DNA from: Luteibacter mycovicinus
GTDB taxonomy: Bacteria > Pseudomonadota > Gammaproteobacteria > Xanthomonadales > Rhodanobacteraceae
DNA length: 64,000 nt
NCBI RefSeq assembly: GCF_000745235.1
Contig: NZ_JQNL01000001.1
Location: 3,280,001-3,344,000, forward strand
Direction of reading: 5' to 3'
The notes below the pieces were generated by a model, which saw nothing but the letters and a program-made list of their open reading frames with translations, was not told the origin of the DNA and did no database searches. Made by a program: the position numbers and the translations under genes. This document shows positions 39,595 to 48,332 of the stretch, piece by piece; the stretch's first letter is position 1, and every line of letters begins with the position of its first letter.

Positions 39595-41421
39595 ATGGCA
39601 TCCCGGATCGAAGACTACGCGATGCTCGGCAACTGCCGCAGCGCGGCGCTGGTGGCGAAGGACGGATCGATCGACTGGCTGTGCCTGCCGCGTTTCGACT
39701 CCGCCGCCTGCTTCGCCGCCTTGCTGGGTAACGAGAACAACGGGCGCTGGCGCATCGCCCCCGCCGACCCGGATGCCACGGTCCGGCGCGGCTACGTCGA
39801 CGGCTCCCTGATCCTCGAAACGGAATGGCGCACAGCCACCGGTGTCGCCCGCGTGATCGACTTCATGCCGTTCGCCGGTGATCAGGTCGGGGTGACACGC
39901 ATCGTCGAGGGAGTCGAAGGCCGGGTCGATTTCGAGGCCGTGCTGACCATCCGCTTCGACTACGGCAACGCCATGCCCTGGGTGACGCGGGTCGACGAGC
40001 GGACGGTGACGGCGGTCGCCGGGCCGGACATGCTGGTCGTCCGCAGTCCCGTCTCGGTCGAAGGGGAAGGGATGCACAGCGTGGCCCGCTTCGCCGTGTC
40101 CAGGGGTGATTCCATTCCCTTCGTGATGGCCTGGGGCCCGTCGCATCTGTCCCCTCCCGAAGCGATCGATCCTTACGACGCGCTGGAGAAGTCGCTGGCC
40201 TTCTGGGAAGACTGGTCGGGGCGCTGCAATGGCGCCGGCGAGTGGAGTGAGATCGTCCGCCGCTCGCTGGTCGTCCTCAAAGGCCTGAGCTATCTTCCCA
40301 CCGGCGGCATCGTGGCCGCGCCCACCACGTCGCTGCCGGAACAATTCGGCGGCGAGCGTAACTGGGATTACCGGTTCTGCTGGGCCCGCGACGCCACCTT
40401 CGTCCTCTCCGCGCTGGTCAACGCGGGCTACCACGATGAAGCCAGCGCCTGGCGCGACTGGGTGCGTCGTGCGGTGGCCGGGTCGCCGGACCAGCTCCAG
40501 GTGCTCTACGGGATCGCCGGTGAGCGCCGCCTCGAGGAATACGAACTCGACTGGCTGGACGGTTACGAGGGCGCAAAGCCGGTACGCGTGGGTAACGCGG
40601 CTTCGAACCAGTTCCAGCTCGACATCTTCGGCGAGCTGGTGGGTGCGTTCTCGCACGCGGTGAAGCATGGGGTCGCGATGCAGCCCGAGGCCGACGAGGT
40701 ACAGAACGTCTTCCTCGAGCATCTCGCCAGCATCTGGCGCCATCCCGACGAAGGCATCTGGGAGATCCGTGGCGAGCCGCGCCACTTCGTCCATTCGAAA
40801 GTGATGGCGTGGCTGGCCTTCCAGCGGGCTTCCGAACAAAACCGCGAAGGCCGTGATCCGACTTTTTCACAGCGGTGGCGCACCATCGCCGACGAGGTCA
40901 AGGCCGACATCCTCGCCAAGGGCGTGGATCCCGAGCGCGGCTGCTTCGTGCAGTCGTATGGCTCGAAAGAACTCGATGCCAGCCTGCTGATCGTCACCCT
41001 CACCGATTTCCTGCCGCCTGACGACCCCCGGATCGTCGCGACGGTGCGGGCCATCGAAGAGGATCTGCTGGTCGAAGGGTTCGTGCGTCGCTACGACACA
41101 CGCAGCGGCGTCGACGGGCTGCCGCCGGGCGAGGGCGAGTTCCTGCCGTGCAGTTTCTGGCTGGTGGAAAACTATGTCCTGTTGGGGCGCCTGGACGAGG
41201 CGCGCGAGCTTTTCGTGCGTCTGATCGGCCTCACGAACGACCTCGGACTGCTCGCGGAGGAGTACGATCCACGGTCGAAACGGCTGTTGGGCAATTTCCC
41301 ACAAGCCTTTTCGCACGTCGCGTTGATTAATGCCGCCTTTAGCCTGGCGCATGGTTACAGCGCGACCGCCGACATCCACGCCACCCCCGAAGCCCAACAT
41401 CCCCAAGGAGTCCGTGCATGA
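39595..41421 (+). CDS. Glycoside hydrolase family 15 protein (glucoamylase/trehalase-like)
   Basis: A 608-residue cytoplasmic GH15 enzyme with no signal peptide. The N-terminal beta domain starts [33 protein letters not shown], typical of bacterial GH15 proteins. The (alpha/alpha)6 catalytic domain has [20 protein letters not shown] and near the end [31 protein letters not shown], which should hold the catalytic Glu. It overlaps zwf by four bases (ATGA), so the two are co-translated. Release of glucose from trehalose or maltodextrin feeding G6P to Zwf is an inference from this coupling. Confidence 0.9.
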   Translation: MASRIEDYAMLGNCRSAALVAKDGSIDWLCLPRFDSAACFAALLGNENNGRWRIAPADPDATVRRGYVDGSLILETEWRTATGVARVIDFMPFAGDQVGVTRIVEGVEGRVDFEAVLTIRFDYGNAMPWVTRVDERTVTAVAGPDMLVVRSPVSVEGEGMHSVARFAVSRGDSIPFVMAWGPSHLSPPEAIDPYDALEKSLAFWEDWSGRCNGAGEWSEIVRRSLVVLKGLSYLPTGGIVAAPTTSLPEQFGGERNWDYRFCWARDATFVLSALVNAGYHDEASAWRDWVRRAVAGSPDQLQVLYGIAGERRLEEYELDWLDGYEGAKPVRVGNAASNQFQLDIFGELVGAFSHAVKHGVAMQPEADEVQNVFLEHLASIWRHPDEGIWEIRGEPRHFVHSKVMAWLAFQRASEQNREGRDPTFSQRWRTIADEVKADILAKGVDPERGCFVQSYGSKELDASLLIVTLTDFLPPDDPRIVATVRAIEEDLLVEGFVRRYDTRSGVDGLPPGEGEFLPCSFWLVENYVLLGRLDEARELFVRLIGLTNDLGLLAEEYDPRSKRLLGNFPQAFSHVALINAAFSLAHGYSATADIHATPEAQHPQGVRA

Positions 41422-43271
41422 GCCCCGCCCCCACGAAGCGCGTTACCTCGCGCGCTCACCCGGCCGACCCGTGTACCGTCGTGATTTTCGGCGCCGCCGG
41501 TGATCTCACCAGCCGCCTCGTCGTTCCCGCGCTCTACAACATGCGCCGCACCGGACTGCTGTCCGATAACTTCTCGATCATCGGCTTCAACCACGGCAAG
41601 ATGACCGACAACGCCTGGCGCAAGAGCCTGCACACGTCGCTCGAGAAGTACGTCAGCAATGGCGGCGGCAAGCTCGACGAAGAGGCCTGGGGCTGGCTGA
41701 GCTCTCAGATGACCTACCACGCGGGCGACTTCGACGATCTGTCGGCGTTCCAGAGCCTGGCGGTCAAGCTGCGAGACGCCGAGAAGCGTCGCGGCACCCG
41801 GGGCAACGTGCTGTTCTACCTCGCCACGCCCGAGCGCTTCTTCGGCGACGTGATCGAACAGCTGCGGAACGCCGGCCTCGTGGACGACGGCGGTGCCGAC
41901 GGCGAGTTCTGGCGCCGCGTCATCATCGAAAAGCCATTCGGCCACGATCTCGCCTCGGCGCACGCGCTGAACGAGCGCATCCTCAAGGTGCTGCGCGAAG
42001 ACCAGATCTATCGCATCGACCACTTCCTCGGCAAGGAGACGGTGCAGAACATCATGGCGTTCCGTTTCGCCAACGGCCTGTTCGAGCCGATCTGGAACCG
42101 CGACCGCATCGACCACGTGCAGATCACCGTGGCCGAGACCGTCGGTGTCGAGCGTCGTGGCTCGTTCTACGAGCAGACCGGCGCGCTGCGCGACATGGTG
42201 CCCAATCATCTGTTCCAGCTGCTGGCGATGGTCGCGATGGAGCCGCCGACCTCCTTCGACGCGGAAGCCGTACGTACGCGCAAGGCGGAAACCATCGAAG
42301 CCATCCGTCCGATCCAGCCGGAAGATGCCGTCCGCGGCCAGTACGGTCCGGGCGCGGTGAACAACGAACTGGCCACGTCGTACCGCGACGAGCCCAACGT
42401 CGCGCCGGACTCGGTCACCGAGACCTTCGTCGCCATGAAGCTGTCGATCGACACCTGGCGCTGGTCGGGCGTGCCGTTCTATCTGCGCACCGGCAAGCAC
42501 ATGGGTCGTCGCACGACGGAAATCGCCATCCGCTTCAAGTCCGCGCCCTTCGCCCCGTTCCGTGGCACGGGCATGGATGCGTTCGGTCCCGACTGGCTCG
42601 TACTGCAGATTCAGCCGGATGAAGGCATCTCGCTGCAGTTCGACGTCAAGCGTCCCGGCCCGCGCGTGGAACTCGCGCCGGTGCGGATGGACTTCAAGTA
42701 CGCGGACTGGTTCCGCGCCGAGCCGAACGTGGGCTACGAAACGCTGCTGTATGACTGCATGACCGGTGACGCCACGCTGTTCCAGCGCGCCGACATGGTC
42801 GAAGCCTGCTGGCGCGCGGTGCAGCCGATTCTCGACGACTGGGCGCAGCGCACGCCGGCGGACTTCCCGAACTATGCGTCGGGCAGCGCGGGTCCGGCCT
42901 CGTCGGACACGCTCCTGGCCATGGGCGGTCGCTCGTGGCGTCCGCTGAACTCGGCGGCTGAGCTCAACGCGCGTCGTACGGCCAAGCCGAAGTCGGACGT
43001 GTTGCCTTCGTCGACGAAGTCGGCGGAAGGTCGCGCCACGAAGAAGCGCGCGGCGGCGAAGAAGTCGTTGCGTGCGACGTCGGTGAAGAAGACGGCGCCT
43101 GCGCGCAAGTCGGCGGCGGTGGCAAAGGCGCCGGCGAAGAAGACCGTCTCCGCGCGCAAGGTCGCGGTCAAAAAGGCGACGGCGAAAAAAGCGCCCGCAA
43201 AGCGGGTGGTCGCCGCGCGTAAGGCGTCGCCCACCAGGGCGGCGGCTGCGAAGCGACCACGTAAGCAGTAA
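41418..43271 (+). CDS. zwf: Glucose-6-phosphate dehydrogenase with Lys/Arg/Ala-rich C-terminal tail
   Basis: The NADP-dependent entry enzyme of the pentose phosphate and Entner-Doudoroff routes. The nucleotide-binding motif is [10 protein letters not shown] (about 24-33), and the active-site signature [13 protein letters not shown] begins at residue 199. The catalytic part ends near residue 510, the normal length. Residues about 519-617 are a low-complexity tail with roughly 34 Lys/Arg and only two acidic residues in 99. Its [15 protein letters not shown] pattern is like histone H1 or AlgP-type proteins. The tail is in frame with no intervening stop. It is coupled to the GH15 gene upstream and followed by a terminator. 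Confidence 0.95.
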   Translation: MSPAPTKRVTSRAHPADPCTVVIFGAAGDLTSRLVVPALYNMRRTGLLSDNFSIIGFNHGKMTDNAWRKSLHTSLEKYVSNGGGKLDEEAWGWLSSQMTYHAGDFDDLSAFQSLAVKLRDAEKRRGTRGNVLFYLATPERFFGDVIEQLRNAGLVDDGGADGEFWRRVIIEKPFGHDLASAHALNERILKVLREDQIYRIDHFLGKETVQNIMAFRFANGLFEPIWNRDRIDHVQITVAETVGVERRGSFYEQTGALRDMVPNHLFQLLAMVAMEPPTSFDAEAVRTRKAETIEAIRPIQPEDAVRGQYGPGAVNNELATSYRDEPNVAPDSVTETFVAMKLSIDTWRWSGVPFYLRTGKHMGRRTTEIAIRFKSAPFAPFRGTGMDAFGPDWLVLQIQPDEGISLQFDVKRPGPRVELAPVRMDFKYADWFRAEPNVGYETLLYDCMTGDATLFQRADMVEACWRAVQPILDDWAQRTPADFPNYASGSAGPASSDTLLAMGGRSWRPLNSAAELNARRTAKPKSDVLPSSTKSAEGRATKKRAAAKKSLRATSVKKTAPARKSAAVAKAPAKKTVSARKVAVKKATAKKAPAKRVVAARKASPTRAAAAKRPRKQ

Positions 43272-43286
43272 ACCGACGTCATCACG

Positions 43287-43313
43287 AGCCCCGGTCAATC
43301 CGGGGCTTTTTTT
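43287..43313 (+). terminator. Rho-independent terminator of the GH15-zwf unit
   Basis: A perfect 8-bp stem, AGCCCCGG and CCGGGGCT, with a five-base loop TCAAT and a run of seven T residues. It lies 15 bases after the zwf stop and just before the convergent DUF3300 gene end. Confidence 0.95.
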
Positions 43314-43315
43314 GC

Positions 43316-44989
43316 TCAGTCGTGCTTGTCGTGATCGTGGTGCGCAGGCGGCGCGTGATCTTCGTGCCGGGGTTGCGGATGCTGCGCGGCTTGCTGCTGG
43401 TGCTGCTGAGGCGCGGGGCGCTCACGCGGTGGTTCGCTGCGTTGCTGCGGCAGAGGCTCACGCTGCGGCTGCGCCTCACGCGGCGGCTGCGCCTCACGCG
43501 GCGGCTGCGCCTCCCGCTGCGGCCGCGGCTCCCGCTCGACCTGCGGTTCCCGCTGAGCCTGCGGGCGGGCTTCCTGCTGGAACGCCGGTTCCGGACGCCT
43601 CGGCTGCTCGACGCGAGGTGTCGGGGCCGGTCGCGACGCTTCCGCGGAGTGTTGGAACGCAGCGGGTCGTGGCGCTTCGGCGGCTTGCGCATGACGGTCG
43701 TCGAAGGGTTGCGTACGGGCGCCGACGGCATGCACGTTGGCGACGCGCGGGTCTTCGTGCTGCATGGCGTGAATGGGCGGCTGTTGCTCAGGCCGGGCGA
43801 AAGCCTGCGGCGCTGACGGGCCCGGCCGCGCCTGAGGCGGAAGCGCCGGTCGTTCGTTCGCTGCGGTCGGATGCGCCATGGCGGCCGTGAAGTTCGGGCG
43901 CTGCATGTGGTCGAAGTCGGGACGCTGCGGCGCTCGCTGCTGAGCCTGGGGTGGCGCGTTGTGAATCGCGACGTTGTCGTTGTCGTGGCGGTTGTCGATG
44001 TTCACCGGACGATTGACGTAGGTGTTGTTGACGGTGCGGTTGATCGTGGTGCGATTCACGACATAGGGGTGGTTGTCGTAGACCACGGCGGGACGACCGC
44101 GATAGTCGCCCCGCGGCCCACGTCCCCACGCGGTGTTCCACTCGTTCCAGCCGCCGTGCGGACGGTCGTAATGATCGTGCGAGGCGAACAGCTGTCCCAC
44201 CAGGATGCCCGCGCCGAAGGACACCAGTCCGGCGGTGACGACGTCGCCACGCGTGGCGGGCGCTTCGTACCAGTGCGTGCGGTACACGCGGGAGTACACC
44301 GGTTCGCCGTAAACCACGTCGGGGTCGTACTGCGGCACGTAGACCACATCGGATTGCGCCTGCTCGATGACGATCGTGCGGGCGGGCGCGGGAACGATCG
44401 AGGCCACGCTCGCAGCTTCGTCCACGGGTGGCGCCTCGTCGATCTGGACAACCTGCTGCGACGAACTCTTCAGAGAACCATGCGACCGTGCGCGGTCGCG
44501 CATCACCTGGATCGCATTCAGTACGTCGGTCGGCTCGTTGGCGTAAGCGTCGCCGAGCGCGGCGGTCCAGTCGCGGTTGTTCGCCAGTTGATCGAGCACG
44601 GCGGGGAAGGCCACGAGGGACTTCACGCTTGGATCCCACGGCTGAGCGTCGGCGGCGTCGATGAGCGCTCCGCCGTTGAGGTTGCGATTGCTGTCCAGGA
44701 AACCGCGTGCGGCATCGACCTGATCGGGATGCGTCGAGCCGGCGAGTGTGAGTGCGACCAACTTGTCAGGGAACAGGGCGATGGGCGACACCAGCGCGTA
44801 AAGCTGGTCGGCCGTAGGACGCGCATAGCCGGGATCGGCCGTAGCCTGTGCGGCGCTGGCTGGCGCTGCCGGCGCGCTGGCAGCGGCGGGCGCCTCGTCG
44901 GGCGGCGTGCGGTTGCAGGCGCCGAGCGCGGCGACCAGCGAGGCGGAAAGCAGGGTGGTGCGGACGAGGTGCAGACTCACGCGCTTCAT
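43316..44989 (-). CDS. DUF3300 family lipoprotein with Gln/Pro/Arg-rich and His-rich tail
   Basis: A 557-residue exported protein. The N-terminus has a lipoprotein signal with lipobox LGAC (TLLSASLVAALGACNRT), so it is probably anchored to a membrane by Cys. The DUF3300 region is seen in YALVSPIALFPDKLVALTLAGSTHPDQV through VVYVPQYDPDVVYGEPVYS. One Gly-rich hydrophobic stretch (VVTAGLVSFGAGILVGQLF) follows. The C-terminal third is disordered-looking and Pro/Gln/Arg/Glu-rich with PPREAQ repeats, ending in a His/Asp cluster (HHDHDKHD) that could bind metal. The ATG at 44989 is preceded by AAGGA. Function unknown. Confidence 0.88.
   Translation of the reverse strand: MKRVSLHLVRTTLLSASLVAALGACNRTPPDEAPAAASAPAAPASAAQATADPGYARPTADQLYALVSPIALFPDKLVALTLAGSTHPDQVDAARGFLDSNRNLNGGALIDAADAQPWDPSVKSLVAFPAVLDQLANNRDWTAALGDAYANEPTDVLNAIQVMRDRARSHGSLKSSSQQVVQIDEAPPVDEAASVASIVPAPARTIVIEQAQSDVVYVPQYDPDVVYGEPVYSRVYRTHWYEAPATRGDVVTAGLVSFGAGILVGQLFASHDHYDRPHGGWNEWNTAWGRGPRGDYRGRPAVVYDNHPYVVNRTTINRTVNNTYVNRPVNIDNRHDNDNVAIHNAPPQAQQRAPQRPDFDHMQRPNFTAAMAHPTAANERPALPPQARPGPSAPQAFARPEQQPPIHAMQHEDPRVANVHAVGARTQPFDDRHAQAAEAPRPAAFQHSAEASRPAPTPRVEQPRRPEPAFQQEARPQAQREPQVEREPRPQREAQPPREAQPPREAQPQREPLPQQRSEPPRERPAPQQHQQQAAQHPQPRHEDHAPPAHHDHDKHD
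43460..43525. repeat. 18-bp tandem repeats inside the DUF3300 gene
   Basis: Three near-identical 18-bp units, GGCTGCGCCTCACGCGGC and variants, lie in the region encoding PPREAQ/PQREAQ repeats. The period is a multiple of three, so copy-number change would keep the frame. Confidence 0.75.
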
Positions 44990-45471
44990 GGGAGGTCCTT
45001 GCAGAAAATCGGGGGGGCCGACGTGTCGCCAGCAGATTCGTTCCGGAAGGGTGACTGGTCGCTGTCTGTCGCCGGTTCGATGCGCGGTTGCGAGGAACCC
45101 GTTCATGCGCCCGTCGGTCTTCGCGAGAAACTGCGGGTTTAACCGGTGTTTTCCGCAAGGTCGCGCGCTTGAATCGTCCAAATTCGCGGTCCAGCGATCC
45201 TGCCGACGTGTGAAATCCGTCGCATTTCTGGTTGCAGTGCAGCAAAGCGACGCCATCGCGCCGACCGAGCGCGGCGCCGAACGTTCCGTTCGATAAAAAC
45301 CGCGTCACAGCGCCGTTTCTCGTAACCGCGACCCGGCCTGAAAAGCGCATGGATCGATCCAAATGATTCTTGAGATATACCGCAGTGCAGTATTTTCGTC
45401 ATTCGGTTAAATGCTTTTAAGACAAAGACTTGTGCTCATTTGTATGACTTTAGATCGAGTTAAAAAAGCGG
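44990..45471. other. Intergenic region upstream of the mannosidase operon
   Basis: About 480 bases without a supported gene between the divergent DUF3300 and TonB-receptor genes. From about 45340 the sequence is markedly richer in A and T than its surroundings, as expected for a promoter-proximal regulatory zone. No tRNA or small ORF with a good ribosome site was found here. Confidence 0.5.
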
Positions 45472-45500
45472 TTGACAACGTTGTCAGCGGCCCCTAAAAA
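45472..45500 (+). promoter_or_regulatory. Sigma-70 promoter of the mannosidase operon
   Basis: A perfect -35 box TTGACA (45472-45477), a 17-base spacer and a -10 box TAAAAA (45495-45500, four of six matches). Predicted transcription start is about 45507, giving a 5' leader of roughly 180 bases before the receptor gene. The -35 box is covered by the palindromic operator. Confidence 0.65.
45473..45486. promoter_or_regulatory. Palindromic operator, probable LacI-family site
   Basis: A perfect 14-bp palindrome TGACAACGTTGTCA with a central CG, the form typical of LacI/GalR-family operators. It overlaps the -35 box of the promoter, so a bound repressor should block transcription. The regulator gene is not in this window. 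Confidence 0.7.
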
Positions 45501-45686
45501 TCCGCTCGGTAATACCGTTGCAATCGCGATATGAGCGCGATCAGCGCAGGGCCGGAAGGCGGCGCATCGGCGACAGGGCGCAGGGCAGAAAGAAATCCGG
45601 CGATACGCATGACGATCAACGCGGGCAATAGCCCGCGCGGTGTCGTGCGTCTCGCGAAAACACCAGGCATTCCTCAGGAGAACGAT

Positions 45687-48332
45687 GTGAACCCCCGCAT
45701 CAGCGTACTTTCCATGGCTATCCTCGCCGGCCTCTTGGCCACCGGCAACGCGATCGCACAGGACGCGGCTTCCCCCGCCCCGGCCGCCAGCACGACGAAG
45801 AAGACCGATGCCGCCAAGCCGGCCGACCCGAACGCCAACCCGCAGGACGCCGCTAACCTGGGCGCCGTGACGGTCACCGGCATTCGCGCCAGCCTGCAGA
45901 AGTCGCTCGACCTGAAACGCAACGCCGACTCCATCGTCGACGCCATCTCGGCCGAAGACGTGGGCAAGTTCCCGGACACCAACGTGGCCGAATCGCTCTC
46001 GCATCTGCCCGGTATCAGCGTCGACCGCAACTTCGGCGAAGGCGACAAGGTCAGCATCCTGGGTACCGATCCGGCGCTCAACCGCCTGCTGCTCAACGGC
46101 CAGACCGTCGCCTCGACCAACTGGACGTCCGATCCGAACAATCCCGACAGCCGCTCGTTCAACTACAGCCTGTTGACCTCGGAAATCATCGGTAATGCGC
46201 AGGTCTACAAGACGCCGCAGGCGAACATCGACGAGGGCTCGATTGGCGGTACCGTCATCGTCAACACGCGTCGTCCGCTGGATCTCAAGGCCAACACGCT
46301 GACCGGTACCGTGAGCTACGGTTACAACGATCGCGCGGACAAGGGCAAGCCGAACGCGTCGGTGCTTTACAGCTGGAAGAACCAGGACAACACCTTCGGC
46401 GTGCTCGGCTCCATCATGCACTCCGACAAGATCATCGACCGCCAGGGCACCGAAGTCTTCGGCTACCAGCGCGTCAACGATCCGACCGATACCAACCCGG
46501 ACCACCAGTTCAATCCGGCCGTGGTGTCGCCGAACCAGCAGGGCGTCTACCCGACCGCCGTCAATACCGCGTGGTTCCAGCAGCGCCGCAAGCGCGACGG
46601 CGTGTCGACCGGTCTGCAGTGGAAGCCGAACGATGCATTCGAGCTGAACTTCACCGGCCTCTACGTCACCGAGAAGTTCAACAACTTCAACCAGAGCCAT
46701 TACGGCGAATGGTCCGGTTCGGCGGCGAATGCGACGGCGCTCGGTTTCCAGAACGGTGTCGCGACCACGGGTAGCTACGACGCGAACACGTCGACCTATC
46801 TGGACGGTTACGAGCGCGATTCGACGGTGAACACCGGTGTGGCGAACCTTCGCGCCGACTGGTTCGGTGACGGCTGGACGGCGTCGAGCCAGGTCGGTTA
46901 CACCGGCTCCACCGGCGGTTCGGATGGCATCTGGAACATGCAGTTCCAGAACTTCGGCGGCTTCAATTACGCGCTCGACGGCGAACATCCGCAGATCAAC
47001 TACAACAGCCCGGACAACCCGTCCGCCGCGCTCGCTCACGGTGCCGGTTACAGCTACGCACCGAGCTACGACCGCGAACGTTACTTCCAGTTCGACTTCT
47101 CGCACGACGTCGCCTGGGGTCCGCTGAACCAGATCTCGGTCGGCATCAAGGCGACCAATCATCTGGATGGTCAGGACGCATACACGGCCAATATTCCGGC
47201 CACGGCTTACGCCGGCACCAGCCTCGCCGACCTTGCCAACGGCGGCACGCCGGGCGGCTACCTCGACGGGCTCGACTCGGCCGGCAACACGGGCAACTGG
47301 ACCACGATCGATCCGGGCCTGATGAAGGCCTATGTGTCGAGTCTGGTCACGAACACGTCGCTCGACCCGAAAGCCACGTACAGCATCGCCGAGCAGAACC
47401 GCGCGTTCTACGTGCAGGGCGACTTCGCTGGCGACGGTTATCGCGGCAACATCGGTGCGCGCTACTTCCGCACGCGTGACACGGTGGACGGTTACAACAG
47501 CATCGGTAACGGCAATTACGCCGCCGTGAACAAGCGCAGCGCGTATCACGACTGGCTGCCGTCGTTCAACATCGCGTTCGACGCCGCCGAAGACGTGACG
47601 CTGCGTTTCGCCGCGGCGAAGGCCATCGCGCGTCCGCGTTATCAGCAGATGACCCCGTACGTGGCACTGGACGACCGTACCCTGACCGGCTCCGCGGGCA
47701 ACATCGACCTCAAGCCGTACAAGTCGACCAACTACGACGCTTCGGCCGAGTGGTACTTCTCGGAAAACAGCGTGCTGTCCGCTGAGCTGTTCTACCGTCG
47801 TATCTCGGGCTACATCCTCAACACCAACGTCGCCCAGACGCAGTACAACCTGACCGAGCAGCACGACGACGTGTATCAGATGCAGGTGCCGACCAATGCA
47901 GGCGTGGCCAAGGTCAAGGGAGCCTCGCTGACCTACCAGCAGAACTTCGCGTATGGCTTCGGCATGCTGGCGAACTACACCTACTCCGACGCGGACACCA
48001 GCAACGATTTCCCGCTGCCGTACAACTCGAAGAATTCGTTCAACCTGTCGCCGTTCTTCGAGCAGGGTCCGTGGAGCGCGCGCCTGACCTATAGCTGGCG
48101 TTCGTCGTACTTCACGTCGATCGCCCAGCTCCAGTCGCAGCAGATCACGGGCATCTTCCGTGAACTGGACGCGACGGTGGGTTATCAGCTAAATGACCAT
48201 ATCCGCCTTTCGCTCGACGCCACCAACCTGCTGGACGAGACGTATATGGTCTACAACAACACGCCGGCCCAGCCGCTCAACGCATACAAGAACGGCCGCA
48301 CCTACATGGTGACGATGGGCTTCAAGCTGTGA
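45687..48332 (+). CDS. TonB-dependent outer-membrane receptor
   Basis: An 881-residue TonB-dependent receptor. The signal peptide is ISVLSMAILAGLLATGNAIA. An Ala/Pro/Lys-rich linker leads to the motif LGAVTVTGIRASLQKSLDLKRNADSIVDAISAEDVGKFPD, typical of the large receptor class of xanthomonads and Caulobacter. A plug domain and the beta-barrel follow, ending with aromatic TYMVTMGFKL. The start is GTG at 45687, with CAGGAG seven bases upstream; the out-of-frame ATG next to it meets an immediate stop. It is the first gene of the mannosidase operon and is inferred to import mannose-rich oligosaccharides. Confidence 0.93.
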   Translation: MNPRISVLSMAILAGLLATGNAIAQDAASPAPAASTTKKTDAAKPADPNANPQDAANLGAVTVTGIRASLQKSLDLKRNADSIVDAISAEDVGKFPDTNVAESLSHLPGISVDRNFGEGDKVSILGTDPALNRLLLNGQTVASTNWTSDPNNPDSRSFNYSLLTSEIIGNAQVYKTPQANIDEGSIGGTVIVNTRRPLDLKANTLTGTVSYGYNDRADKGKPNASVLYSWKNQDNTFGVLGSIMHSDKIIDRQGTEVFGYQRVNDPTDTNPDHQFNPAVVSPNQQGVYPTAVNTAWFQQRRKRDGVSTGLQWKPNDAFELNFTGLYVTEKFNNFNQSHYGEWSGSAANATALGFQNGVATTGSYDANTSTYLDGYERDSTVNTGVANLRADWFGDGWTASSQVGYTGSTGGSDGIWNMQFQNFGGFNYALDGEHPQINYNSPDNPSAALAHGAGYSYAPSYDRERYFQFDFSHDVAWGPLNQISVGIKATNHLDGQDAYTANIPATAYAGTSLADLANGGTPGGYLDGLDSAGNTGNWTTIDPGLMKAYVSSLVTNTSLDPKATYSIAEQNRAFYVQGDFAGDGYRGNIGARYFRTRDTVDGYNSIGNGNYAAVNKRSAYHDWLPSFNIAFDAAEDVTLRFAAAKAIARPRYQQMTPYVALDDRTLTGSAGNIDLKPYKSTNYDASAEWYFSENSVLSAELFYRRISGYILNTNVAQTQYNLTEQHDDVYQMQVPTNAGVAKVKGASLTYQQNFAYGFGMLANYTYSDADTSNDFPLPYNSKNSFNLSPFFEQGPWSARLTYSWRSSYFTSIAQLQSQQITGIFRELDATVGYQLNDHIRLSLDATNLLDETYMVYNNTPAQPLNAYKNGRTYMVTMGFKL

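Noticed and set aside
42972..43271. Basic Zwf tail as a separate H1-like gene or a frameshift product
   Set aside because: The frame is continuous from the catalytic domain without a stop, there is no ribosome site before the tail, and a terminator follows the tail.
41355..43298. 647-residue minus-strand ORF opposite zwf
   Set aside because: Antisense to G6PD. Its Arg-rich start mirrors the Lys/Ala-rich tail of Zwf.
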